From contig JAJNNQ010000098.1 of assembly GCA_027886175.1 (NCBI GenBank), positions 186,001 through 250,000 of the forward strand: 64,000 nucleotides of DNA, read 5' to 3'. This DNA comes from Phylloscopus collybita (taxonomy: Eukaryota; Chordata; Aves; Passeriformes; Phylloscopidae). The notes beneath the pieces are model-generated. The model did not search any database, was not told where the DNA came from, and saw nothing but the letters and a program-made list of their open reading frames with translations. Shown here in pieces: positions 55,601 through 64,000 of this stretch (positions are counted from its first letter, which is position 1; each line of letters begins with the position of its first letter). Position numbers and translations under genes: made by a program.

Positions 55601-58600
55601 CTGTGTAACTGTCTTTTAATTTTTACATGTTGCATTTTGCCCTATTTTGTTTTGCTTTCTCAGATATCTCAGTGCTCACCTAGAAGAACAAAAATCTGCA
55701 TTCTTTGTGAAGTCCTCTCCCTTCACAAATCAAACTTCCTACTATTCAGCATTTAATAGTTCTAATGCAGTGAATAAGTTCTTAGCATTCTATTAAATAA
55801 TTATCATGTTGCATATGTTGGGTTGTCTATAGATTATATGATTTTTGCTTTAATGTTTTCAGGTGCCAAGCAGAGTATGAAAACAGAGATGAAGCTGCCA
55901 AAGGAGATGAGACTGCTCAAACACAATTTCATGCCTTTGTGTTGTTCTTAGCTGAACTTTACCTTAACCTAGAGGTAAGAAGAAAGTTCTATGTCATTCA
56001 TATTCATTAATTTCTGTTGTGTTTAAGTAAACACTAAAATGGAATAACATTTGAGGTATGGGTTGAGTTTGGTTTTTTTGAAGGGAAAGGGGAATAAAGT
56101 AAAAGAACTTTAGAACAGTTTAATTATAATGTGTGTCCAAGAAACAGATAAACAAAAAAAGACAAGATAATCAGAAGAGAAATATATAAAGGTTAAAAAA
56201 AAGGTGTAAGGATACATAAAAAGAACCAGCTATAAACCACCTTTGGAATTAAGCTTTTGGTATTTTCTTTTGTCTGGTAAACCCACCAGATTACTACACT
56301 TAACACAGAAAATGTTACAACCTAGCAGAAGCAGATATGTATCGATAACCCATGTAATTCAATATTCAGCCACTAATAGGAACTATTATCAAATACTTGA
56401 GGAAAGCATGGCAATCTTCAAAATGAACAATAAAAATGCAGACCTTGAAAGATATTTCTTCTGAAGGTTGAGTTCTTTGCTTATGCATGAAGCATGAATA
56501 TTTATATTTAGATAATTTTTTTGTTTGTGATACGTACAAAAAATGTAGGTACACATAAGAATTCTTTGACTCTTACACCTGTGAGTTCAGTAAGTTCACT
56601 GACTACTGTAGTGTCCTTAAAATATATTTTTCACTGAATTATTTCAAAGGTTTGATTTAAGCAGATGCTACTAAAATGTTCTGCTGACATGAGGAAAGAA
56701 AACTGACTCTTCTATTTTTATTCATAAGTGGGCCTTGAAATCTAATTTTCACTTACTAGAAGTAAAAAGGAAGCTTTCCAAAGGATTTGGGGAGGGGAAG
56801 TTGCCCAGTTTGCAGTGCCATTTATTTTTAAAGCGTTTTTCCTAATTTTGAAATATATAAAGAATGCCTTCTAGAATTAAGGTACTCTACAGCTGCAGAG
56901 AATGCATAAGGTAGGATGGGAAAAGAGCATGGGATTCTGAGAATTTGGGATGATGTGGATCACTTGCCAGGCATTTTGCAGCTTTTCTTAGCAATTTATT
57001 AGCAAAGAAAAAGTGTTAGGCAGGCATTGTTATGTATATGTCAGAATTGCAAGGATACTACTCTATATTCTAGAAATAGTTACAGTATTTGACACATTCT
57101 TTCAACTGAAGAGCTCAACTATGTTAATCACAAACCAAATCATACAGCATCCAAGAGAGAAAATGTGACTAAATTAATTTCTAAAACTGAAGTCTTTTAT
57201 ATTGTCATAAGTTAACATAGTTTAGATTTCTTTGAAAAGAACAAACCTATCAAAAGTCAGTTTTAGTTATTAACATGTAGTTTAACCACTGAAAAAGCAG
57301 AATGCAACTTTTGGTAATACCCATATAAAGCTGAAAATGTATAAAAGCCTCCCTCATTTTGTCCGGGTGAGCGGCCAAGTAACATCCTGCAGCAGCCAAA
57401 CCAAGCTAGGCCAAGCCCCGCTGTCCCTGGGCGGCCGGGCCAGGCCCGGCCGAGCCTCTGAAAACCACTACCCCGTGGAAGAGAAACCCGGCCATACCTG
57501 AGCCCAAAAACAACAGCAGCAAAAAAAAGAAGAAAAGCCCCGGCAGCTGCCCGTGTCGCCGGCCGGGGCTGAAAAAAAATGTTCCCCCCCCACGTTCCTC
57601 AAACCTCAAAAAACAACTCTAATCAACCCAGGCCACAAAATCAAAAAATTAAAAAAAAACCACATCCAACAACCTCTCCACCAACATAACCTTAAAATTT
57701 TTCCAACTCCCACCAACAAAAACCACATAAACAAACACCATAAACATAAACAAACTTTAACTCTTTCCTGCCAGCAAATAAACTTTCCAAACACCAACCT
57801 TTCCCTGAAGTGAAAACAAAGTAATTAAACCTAAAAAAACATAACATAAAACTAAAATCAATTAAAAAAAGTAAAAAACAAATTTAAAACAAAAAAGTAA
57901 CCTAATTTAACTAAACATTTCTAATAAACTATAAAAAGTAAACTGTTTTTTCCTATAACATATAAATGCTGTTTAAAAAAAACCCCTGCTTCTAATCAAA
58001 AATTATTAAAAATATAATTAAAAATTAATTAAAAACTTTAAATAAAGTAAACCCCCACTCCTAAAATAAAAAAAATCTCAGCCTTTAAAACAAAAATAAT
58101 TTAAAAAATAATGTAAATAATATAATATAAATAATATAAATAATATAAAACCCTGCACTCCTAAAATAAAAAGGTCTCAATTTCTTATAAAATGAAGACA
58201 ATTTAAAAAATAATAATAAAAAAATCTTTATATTATACTAAAAAAAAATCCTTAAACAATACCCCTAAATAAGCAAATATAACCCATAAACAATGTTAAA
58301 AAACTAGTAATAAATGGAATTTCAGTTTACAAAAATTCCTTTCAAGTTCTTACAAACAATATCTCTATAAAACCAAAAAAACCTCCTTTCCTAAAAAACT
58401 AATAAAAAATTATCTTTAAATAATAAAACTAAAATTACAAGTTTTGTCTTTTTATGTTAAGTATAAAAAAGTAAACACTTGTAAAAAAAAATTAAGTTTC
58501 ATTTTTTTTCTTCTTTCTTTTTTTCTTATTTTCATTCTATTAGTATATATAAATAAACTATCCTTGTAATTTTAAAATAAACTTATTTTACTCTTTATAT

Positions 58601-61600
58601 TCTCCTAATCACATAAAATATAATAAATAATAAAACCATCATAAAATATAGTTGGGTTTTGTTTTTTTTAAATATATTTTGCAGATTAAAGGAACAAAGG
58701 GACAGGTCACACGAGCAGAAATTCTTCAGGAAGGCCTTCGGGAATTACTAAATGTGCTCTTCTCTAACCCTGTGGATAATAATTTGATGTGTGCCGTGAA
58801 ACTGCTGAAGGTGAGACAGTAGTTTTAAAGGAAAAAAAAAGAAAAAAAGTTGGTTTTATATATTTTTTAATATATCATCATAGTCCTTAATGAAGAGGGA
58901 AGCTCCAAGTATCTACAAATGTTGAAGTGTATCTGTAGCTAGACTGGGCTACCTCATGAAACATTGAATTCACTACTGAAGCAATAGATGTCTCCCATTG
59001 TCCTTTTCCTTTAATATAGTGGTAGATACAGGCTTTTCACTTGTTTGCTTTGCAGTATATTTATTTTTAATTGAACATTCTTAGAGTTGTTATCTAATTA
59101 CCGAGGATCAATGCAGGACCGCAGTAGAAAACTGGGAATGTGAAACAAGTGCTTGCTTTTATCTTTGCATTTTATTCCTTTGTATCATCAGACACCATTC
59201 CAAGCATTTTTAGATCATGTAGTATTTATGCTGAGTAGATTAGGAACTGCTGCTGAGTTTGACCATAGTGGCAAAATTATTTTTTTGTAGTTTAACTCTT
59301 ATCTCCTACTGTGCAATTATTGGACAATGAATTAAGTACCTGTTCTTAACAGAAAAGGCTTTCACCCATAGCAGTTCTAGAATGTCTGCTGCTAATGCCC
59401 TCTCAGCAATAGCTTCAGTCTCACAAATTTTATGTATTAAAACTCAGGTTGGCTTGGTCAGATACTTCTTGGCTCCTCTATACATACCCAGGTGAAATTC
59501 TGTGGCATATCTGATTCTAGGTATGTTGACTGAAGTCTTTCTAAAGCTTAGTAGCCTATTATCAGGTAAGCCTGTGGTATCATCTGCAAAAATATGGTCT
59601 CTTTTTTAATAGCATGTTGTCCTAGGGTGACTTTATGATGCTTGTATCCCAAATCATCTGTTCTGTTTGTGCTGTATATTAAGTTCTGTACCTTTAAACC
59701 TGGTTCTGGGAGTGAAGGGGGAGAAAGAAGCATTGCGCAGTTTGTTTTGAGAAAACTGCCTGACTCCTACACTTTCTTGCTCTGGTGGTTCATCTGAGGC
59801 ACGGACAGTGGTGGGACAGAGCTCTCCTGTGCTTTTAGTTAGTTTTAACTAGCTGAGGCAGAGAAGTTCCCTAAATGTTTTTTTCCTTTTTCTTGGGACT
59901 GTTTAAATCTGCTCTGGACTGAAAAACCCAGAGGAGCAGCGAGGGCTCGCATCTGTGGCCCACCGGGGCCTGGACCTCCAGAGGGAGTGGGACTGGTGAG
60001 AGACTGAGTGAGCTGAGCTACACCCACGGCAAGGACTTTCTCAGTTTGCCATCTCTCTTCGGAGCAGCGAGAGGTTTTATTGTTTCATATTATTCATTCT
60101 TTACGCTTGTGGGCATCCTGTTTGTTAAATAAATAGTTTTTTTTCACTTTTCTCCGAGGAAGTTCTTTTTTCCAGACCGGCTGGGGGGAGGGGCCATTTG
60201 GGTTTGCTTTCCAGAGGAACCCCCTTCGGAGGTGTGGTGGTTTAGGGCAAATTTGGGAGGAAACCTCCTAGGGAGCCCTTCCTCCCCTCCCCCAACCGGT
60301 TCAGGAGAAACCTCCTCAGAGAGAAGTGGAAAGAAACCTGTTTATTAAACCAGCAAACCACCCCCTAGCACAATAAATTGAACAATACCAGATGACAAGA
60401 ACTTCGTGCCGCTCTGGAGAGATGACAAATTAGGAAAGCAGTCCCTCCTGTAGGTGATTGCTCTGCTCTCAGTTCCAACACTGGGAAAAGTTACTGTGCA
60501 GGGTAGATCTTGGTGGGTCCCAGGTGCAAGCTCCCCCCAGAGTCCCCCGGGTTGTCAGTCTGGGGAGGTTTGAACAGTTCCAAAAAAAGGAAAGGAAAAA
60601 AAAAAAAAAAAAAAGAGGAAAAAAAAGAAAACCGAAGCTTCTCAGCCTCAGCTAAGCTACACTAACTGAAAAGGGAAGCAAAAAAACAGAGGAAAAAAAA
60701 ACCTCTCCATCTCACGTCTGTGTGTTGTTGACTCCCACTCTTTCAAGGCCAGTCCAGTGGAGAGAGGTTTCTGAAAACAAACTGTGCGCTTCTCCCCCTG
60801 TTTTTACTCTCAGACCCAATATTAAAGGTACAGGGTGTAATATCCAGCATAAACCCAACAGACGATTGGGGATACAACATCATTAATGTCACCCTAGGAC
60901 AGGAGGTTTCCTCCCAAATTTGCCCTAAGCCAGGACACATGTATTTAAAGCGATTAAGATCTGACAAATGCTGTTAGTCCTTTTAGCAGGATTCAGAATG
61001 TTGCAATATTTTTGTGTTGATGTGACACAAGTAACAGTATGGTCAAATGCAATCTCCATGTCCCACTGATACACAAACTCAGGAAGATGATGAAATGTAA
61101 CGCTTTTTTACAAGAAATCACTGCAATATTAAAAAAATGCATTTTGTTGTAATGTGACTGTTTCGCAGTGTAATTAAATCACTGGAGAGTTGTTTCAAAA
61201 TCACATTTCAAGACTGAAATGAGGGAAGTGGCTGTGAAATTCTAGGCAACATTGGACATAGAGTTACCACACTGTCTGTAGTCTAAAATAAACTATTTAT
61301 GTGGTCATTAAATCCGTTCAACAAAAAGATGTTAGAGATTGGGACCTTCAACCCTCAGGTGGTCACATAATGTATCTAAATGCTATGGATTTTTAAAGAA
61401 ATTCTTCTGTCAACAATTTCCTTAACTTTTATAATTCACTTTAAAAGAGAAAAAAAATACTAAGCAAAAAAACCCCAACAAAACCTAATACCTTGTCTGT
61501 AGTTGACAGGCTCAGTTTTAGAAGATGCCTGGAAAGAAAAAGGAAAGAATGATATGGAGGAAATGATTCAGAGAATTGAAAATGTTGTGCTGGATGCAAA

Positions 61601-62284
61601 CTGTAGCAGGTGAGAAGATAAATTTATTTGCAGTATTTTGCTTTTATATGAAACAGAACGTCTTAAAAATCTTCAAGAATAATGACCATGTCCAAAATAT
61701 TTCCTTAAAAACTTTAATGTACAAAAAGTAAGGTGGTATGTTGGTCACTTTCATGTAGCAATTGTGGGGGGAGTGGTTCAGTTTTGATTTTGTTCTGTTT
61801 TTTATTTTTTACTAGAGATTAATGTTCCACTTAATGAGATGGTTGTGTATGCTTGTTTTCTGTTTGTGTTTTCTGTTTGTATGGTTTAAGTCCTTCTCCT
61901 CCCCTCCCCCATTAGCCAACCATAAGTCAAATTATTGTTTTGCACAAATCATTCTAAATTTTGTGCTGCTTTTGTTTATATCAGAGATGTCAAACATATG
62001 CTTCTGAAAGTAGTGGAACTGCGATCAAGTAACTGGGGTAGAGTTCATGAAACTTCTCCACATACAAAAGCTACTCCTGAAAATGACCCTAACTATTTTA
62101 TGGTAAGAATGTACTGGTATTTCAGTTCTTTAGTTTAATATGAATTTGATTCATAGACAATCACATTGCTAAAAGCTACAAACATCTGTCTCTGAACTCA
62201 TATAACTTACTGTATAACTTTATTCTTAGAATGAACCAACATTTTACACTTCTGATGGTGTTCCTTTCACTGCAGCAGATCCGG
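40905..62284 (+). CDS. PAIP1: PAIP1, exons 1-9 (C-terminal end outside window)
   Basis: Nine exons join in one open frame of 404 codons plus one base: 40905-41127, 43773-43942, 50307-50495, 54039-54151, 55863-55974, 58685-58810, 61503-61609, 61985-62102, 62230-62284. PAIP1 binds poly(A)-binding protein and eIF4A/eIF3 and promotes cap-dependent translation in the cytoplasm. Visible parts: an Arg/Gly-rich start (GAGRGRGR), the PAM2 motif [14 protein letters not shown] at about residues 112-125, and the MIF4G-type helical domain from about residue 140 to 386. Human PAIP1 has 479 residues, so about 75, including the acidic C-terminal PABP-binding part, lie beyond the window. Start chosen for the conserved [14 protein letters not shown]. 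No stop or shift is present, so it looks functional. Its introns are crowded with repeats. Confidence 0.95.
41128..42154 (+). other. PAIP1 intron 1, unassigned
   Basis: The first 200 bp continue the CpG-rich zone. The remainder is AT-rich with no recognised feature. Confidence 0.6.
42155..43622 (-). mobile_element. CR1 LINE, ~1.45 kb, in PAIP1 intron 1
   Basis: The left end is the CR1 3' terminus in reverse (AGAATGGTTTAGGTTGGAAG). Minus-strand reading gives ORF2 parts including [15 protein letters not shown] (RT) and the upstream helix-rich linker (43554-43330). 5'-truncated, broken and antisense to PAIP1. Confidence 0.92.
43773..43942 (+). CDS. PAIP1: PAIP1 exon 2 (PAM2 motif)
   Basis: Acceptor TTTTTCAG|A, donor GCA|GTGAGT. 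It encodes residues 75-131, with the PAM2 peptide that docks on the PABP C-terminal domain (Leu, Ala, Glu-Phe and Pro anchor positions present). Confidence 0.95.
43943..47059 (+). other. PAIP1 intron 2, first part
   Basis: AT-rich intronic sequence. A T/G-rich low-complexity run lies at 45325-45410. No gene or repeat family recognised. Confidence 0.6.
47060..47170 (-). mobile_element. Short CR1-like fragment
   Basis: The + strand reads AGAATCATAGAATAATTTAG, then GGTTGGAAAGGACCTCTGAA, the reversed CR1 3' end, diverging after about 100 bp. Confidence 0.75.
47887..48327 (-). mobile_element. Solo LTR in PAIP1 intron 2
   Basis: TGTAGGAGACGG to CTTCCTGTTACA (441 bp) with AATAAACCGC on the minus strand near 47955. 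No primer site or purine tract at either edge, so a solo LTR. No clear target duplication. Confidence 0.65.
48606..49695 (-). mobile_element. Solo LTR of the 11992 family in PAIP1 intron 2
   Basis: Shares ATGCCAGGCACCCACC, the TTATTACTAAC segment, CACCATGGTCTTCACCATGG and the GGCCACACA end with the LTR at 11992-13015. Ends are mutated and no duplication is certain. Frames inside (for example 48929-49519) are not genes. Confidence 0.78.
50307..50495 (+). CDS. PAIP1: PAIP1 exon 3 (MIF4G start)
   Basis: Acceptor CTATAG|GAT, donor CAACAG|GTAGCC. Residues 132-194, containing [14 protein letters not shown] and the helical ELVELIYQQ. Exact codon boundaries at both ends. Confidence 0.96.
52360..52389. 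repeat. (TTTA)n microsatellite
   Basis: Seven to eight TTTA units in PAIP1 intron 3. Confidence 0.9.
52502..52670. repeat. T/G-rich low-complexity block with poly-T
   Basis: Runs of TTTTG and a poly-T of nearly 30 bases at about 52591-52618. The translated frame there (Val/Phe/Gly-rich) is an artefact. Confidence 0.85.
54039..54151 (+). CDS. PAIP1: PAIP1 exon 4
   Basis: Acceptor TTGGAAG|GCC with a weak pyrimidine tract, donor AAAG|GTCAGT. Encodes [16 protein letters not shown] of the MIF4G domain. The last two bases complete an Arg codon with exon 5. Confidence 0.94.
54280..54722 (-). mobile_element. Solo LTR in PAIP1 intron 4
   Basis: On the minus strand it begins TGTAGTAATGCACCC and carries ATTAAAC near 54370. 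ATCT occurs at both edges (54276-54279, 54723-54726), a possible 4-bp duplication. The other terminus is CC rather than TG, so the limits are tentative. Confidence 0.6.
55863..55974 (+). CDS. PAIP1: PAIP1 exon 5
   Basis: Acceptor TTTTCAG|G, donor CTAGAG|GTAAGA. Encodes [16 protein letters not shown]. Confidence 0.95.
55975..57339 (+). other. PAIP1 intron 5, first part
   Basis: AT-rich. The last 200 bp may be the U3 side of element B. Otherwise nothing recognised. Confidence 0.5.
57340..58650 (+). mobile_element. Element B: G-depleted (putatively G-to-A hypermutated) retroelement
   Basis: It starts near a TATA-like box (TGTATAAAAGCC, 57341-57352), then a GC-rich block to about 57600 with normal G content. 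From about 57600 to 58650 the + strand has, by hand count, about 40 Gs in 1,050 bases, and about 32 of those precede T or C. C remains common, for example 24 Cs and no G in 57661-57720. The tract is colinear with element A (minus strand 9190-7300), with A where element A has G. It ends about 35 bp before PAIP1 exon 6. No coding frame is recognised. Confidence 0.72.
58001..58210. repeat. Imperfect repeats within element B
   Basis: AAACCCCTGCTTCTAATC, AAACCCCCACTCCTAAAATA and AAACCCTGCACTCCTAAAAT start near 57980, 58050 and 58148 and are followed by similar A-rich stretches. The last copy keeps GGTCTC where the previous one has AATCTC. Confidence 0.55.
58685..58810 (+). CDS. PAIP1: PAIP1 exon 6
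   Basis: Acceptor ATTTTGCAG|ATT, donor CTGAAG|GTGAGA, 42 codons ([20 protein letters not shown]). It begins only about 35 bp after the G-depleted retroelement tract. Confidence 0.96.
59618..60937 (+). mobile_element. Solo LTR of the ERVL-provirus family (full form), split by an inverted copy
   Basis: TGTCCTAGGGTGAC to AAGCCAGGACA, flanked by CATGT on both sides (59613-59617, 60938-60942). Without the insert it is about 646 bp. It has AATAAATAG near 60128, which the short 267-bp LTRs of the 17464 provirus lack. Same orientation as PAIP1. Confidence 0.92.
60233..60901 (-). mobile_element. Inverted solo LTR nested in the LTR above
   Basis: TGTGGTGGTTTAGGG to CACCCTAGGACA, flanked by GGAGG (60228-60232, 60902-60906). 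Read on the minus strand it is the same family (TGTCCTAGGGTGACATTAAT start). AATAAAC-type signals occur in reverse near 60340. 669 bp, with a poly-A run on + at 60597-60614. Confidence 0.92.
61503..61609 (+). CDS. PAIP1: PAIP1 exon 7
   Basis: Acceptor TCTGTAG|TTG, donor AGCAG|GTGAGA. Encodes [13 protein letters not shown] and [11 protein letters not shown]. Confidence 0.95.
61985..62102 (+). CDS. PAIP1: PAIP1 exon 8
   Basis: Acceptor TATATCAG|A, donor TTTATG|GTAAGA. Encodes [13 protein letters not shown] and the end of MIF4G. Confidence 0.95.
62230..62284 (+). CDS. PAIP1: PAIP1 exon 9
   Basis: Acceptor ATTCTTAG|AAT, donor CCGG|GTATGT, 18 codons plus one base ([18 protein letters not shown]). 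Later exon(s) lie past the window, beyond the intronic ERV. Confidence 0.94.
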
Positions 62285-62756
62285 GTATGTCCCCTGTTTT
62301 CTCAATCTTTAAAAAGTTGCAATTATGTCCTGTTGAAGTACATAAAAGTTGTTCTTAAAATATCTGAAACTCATACAACTTAACAGACAAAATTATAGCT
62401 GAACTCCTGGCTGTAGCAAAATTAGATTTGAGCTATCCCAAACTGGGCCTCAGTTTCAGGCCTGTCTAGAAGTAGACAGGCCTGTGGCACAGCAAGAATT
62501 TAATTAAGGTGTGTTTAAGTATTAGATAGGATAGTTATTGTGTGTTTATGGTAGCTTCCTTAAGGGTGAAATTGTTTGCATTCTTCTTCACACTGAGTGC
62601 CAATTAGAAAACACTTGTAACTGTAAACTATCTGAAACTGTATTTAACACACCATCCTGGAAGAATAAAGGAAGAACGCATGATCTAACCAAATTGGTCG
62701 TATGTGCGTTGCTTGGTCCAGCTTCCTATTTTAATTAAGAGTTCCCTGGCTTTATC

Positions 62757-62774
62757 TGTCGCCCGAACAGGGAC
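62757..62774 (+). promoter_or_regulatory. ERV-E primer-binding site, tRNA-Lys3 type
   Basis: TGTCGCCCGAACAGGGAC differs from the Lys-3 site (TGGCGCCCGAACAGGGAC) at the third base only. Confidence 0.88.
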
Positions 62775-62780
62775 CTGGTT

Positions 62781-62928
62781 CGCTTAAATGCGGTTCTGAT
62801 TTGCTTAAATGCAGTGTTGATATGAATTTGATATCATTTTTTGCGCTTTAATGCGGTCTGAATTTTGCGCTTAAATGTGGTTTTGATTTTGCACTTAAAT
62901 GTGGATTTGAATTTTGCCTAAATGCGGG
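62781..62928 (+). repeat. Six ~24-bp tandem units in ERV-E leader
   Basis: Units at about 62781, 62803, 62843, 62867, 62891 and 62916 share GC-CTTAAATG-GG-TTGATTTT. They lie between primer site and gag. Confidence 0.82.
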
Positions 62929-63128
62929 AAAAGTCTCCGTGCTTGTCTCCGAACCGGAACGGAGTGGGAACTGAGTTTTCCCCGAAACTGCGGACGGTAC
63001 CGGGACGAGCGAAGGAGCAGGAAGCTGGAAGCCTGGTTTGTGGAGTTTCATTTGAAGAGAAACAACGACACGCAGTGGAGGAAGAGAGATAAGCCACAGT
63101 GTTGGGAACAAAGGAACTGAAAAGTAAA

Positions 63129-64000
63129 ATGGAAAAAGAATTTCAAGCCGTGACGCAACTTCTCGCAAATATAATCTCAAAGAGAGGAAATAAGATTAAA
63201 GAAAGTGAATTAGATCAGTTGACCCTATGGGCCAGGAAGAGAGGGAAACTGAGCAAACCATCGCTCGTGTTTAGTGAGGCAGAGTGGAAAGACGTAGGCG
63301 AATTGTTGTGGGATTTGACTATCAGCGGCGGGAGAGAAGGAAAGCTGGCCCAGGAGTTAGGAGCCACTTGGAAAAAAGTTATAAATACCTTGCAGACATT
63401 TTCGGCTGAGTGAAAAGCCGCCCAGGCTGCGATCCAAGCTCTCGAGGAGGTGGTGGATGAAAAAAAAGAAATCCAGAGATCTTCTAAGGTTGCAAGGTTT
63501 TTCGGTATCGGTAATACCCGCCCAGTAAGGGGAAACGCAGCCTCAATCTGCCCCACCCTCCAAGATGTAGTAAATACTGCCTTGGACCGTGCGGCTCAGC
63601 CACCGGAAGTGTCTCCAGCGGCGGCCAGGCAGACTGAGACAGAACAGGAAGTGACACGCTCCCCAGACCAAGAGGGCATGGTGGAAGATGAGATCCTAGG
63701 CGGGGCCGAGGGCAGAGAGAGGCTGGCACAAGAGACAAAAGAGAGGGGCAGAGATTGGGGCGGTGACGAGAGCAAGGTGCCGTGGCTCCCCTCCCCACCA
63801 GAAAACAAAGCGGCGACACAGGCACGGCCGGCCCGAACCACCAAAACAACAATGGCGTCTCCCATTGCTGCTTCCACCCTGGCAACCGCGCAACCGGGGA
63901 TTGCCGCGACTCCCGCAGCAACAGCTCCTCAGCCAGCCACAGCGCAGCGAGCAACCCATTTCCAGCAAGACACAGCGTCACAGTGCCCCCTGCCCTCTGA
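63129..64000 (+). pseudogene. gag: ERV-E gag, N-terminal part
   Basis: The start at 63129 gives 94 codons resembling the helical betaretroviral matrix (LLANIISKRGNKIKESEL, LTLWARKRGKL, SEAEWKDVGELLWDL). A TGA at 63411-63413 ends it, but the same frame is then open to the window end, with a charged linker and an Ala/Pro/Thr-rich domain. One stop in otherwise open gag suggests a fairly young copy, or one decay event. The capsid lies beyond the window. It could have encoded a particle protein; as it stands only the matrix fragment would be made. Confidence 0.78.

Larger units (their letters stand above)
62285..64000 (+). other. PAIP1 intron 9, partial
   Basis: About 170 bp of intron precede the ERV-E LTR. 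The intron continues past the window and contains ERV-E. Confidence 0.8.
62483..64000 (+). mobile_element. ERV-E: class II (beta-like) ERV, 5' end, sense in PAIP1
   Basis: LTR (about 62483-62756), lysine-type primer site (62757-62774), repeat-rich leader and gag from 63129, continuing beyond the window. The start of the LTR is uncertain; TGTGGCACAGC at 62483 is the best TG candidate. AATAAAGG (about 62665) is a likely poly(A) signal. Confidence 0.78.

Noticed and set aside
57553..57813. 86-codon Asn/His/Lys-rich frame
   Set aside because: By-product of the G-poor composition, since few stop codons contain no G only by frame; no homology.

Overview
The window is vertebrate nuclear DNA, almost certainly from a bird and probably a songbird. 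CR1 LINE fragments lie on both strands. Class I (gamma-like), class II (beta/alpha-like) and class III (ERVL-like) endogenous retroviruses (ERVs) are stacked inside one another. The only host gene is PAIP1 (polyadenylate-binding protein-interacting protein 1), on the + strand, with nine coding exons visible from 40905 to 62284. PAIP1 is Z-linked in chicken. The ERV density suggests a sex chromosome, either Z or the ERV-rich W with a PAIP1 gametolog; this is inference.

Layout upstream of the gene (1-40500). 1-6310: 5' part of a gamma-like ERV on the minus strand (ERV-A), with a solo LTR in its pol; its own 5' LTR sits in an ERVL gag-pro fragment (6311-7299). 7300-9190: a minus-strand LTR-type element ('element A') carrying a solo LTR. 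9191-11991: a second gamma-like ERV (ERV-B) with a proline-type primer site. 11992-17163: solo LTRs and CR1 pieces. 17164-33528: a four-level nest. A CR1 is split by an ERVL-like provirus (17464-33193). Inside that is a class II provirus (19774-32557), and inside its gag is a gamma-like provirus with env (25860-31947). 33529-39921: another decayed gamma-like ERV (ERV-D) with two solo LTRs in its reverse transcriptase. 39922-40496: an LTR just upstream of the PAIP1 CpG-rich promoter.

PAIP1 (40560 onward). All visible splice sites follow GT-AG, phases agree, and the joined frame is open through about 404 codons covering the PAM2 motif and the MIF4G domain. The last coding part, with the C-terminal PABP-binding region, lies beyond the window. 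The introns hold CR1, several solo LTRs, and a retroelement ('element B') with a tract of about 1 kb almost without G. The final visible intron holds the 5' end of a class II ERV in the sense orientation (LTR, Lys-type primer site, gag) that runs off the end of the window.

Main observations: (1) the G-poor tract aligns with element A as a G-to-A changed copy, and the Gs that survive are mostly followed by T or C, which fits APOBEC-type cDNA editing; (2) target-site duplications order the nested insertions; (3) the ERVL provirus has a 199-codon hydrophobic open frame between primer site and gag, and both its LTRs share a large internal deletion; (4) the gamma-like provirus has its 5' LTR joined directly to mid reverse transcriptase and carries an unusual env. 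No retroviral gene here looks fully intact.
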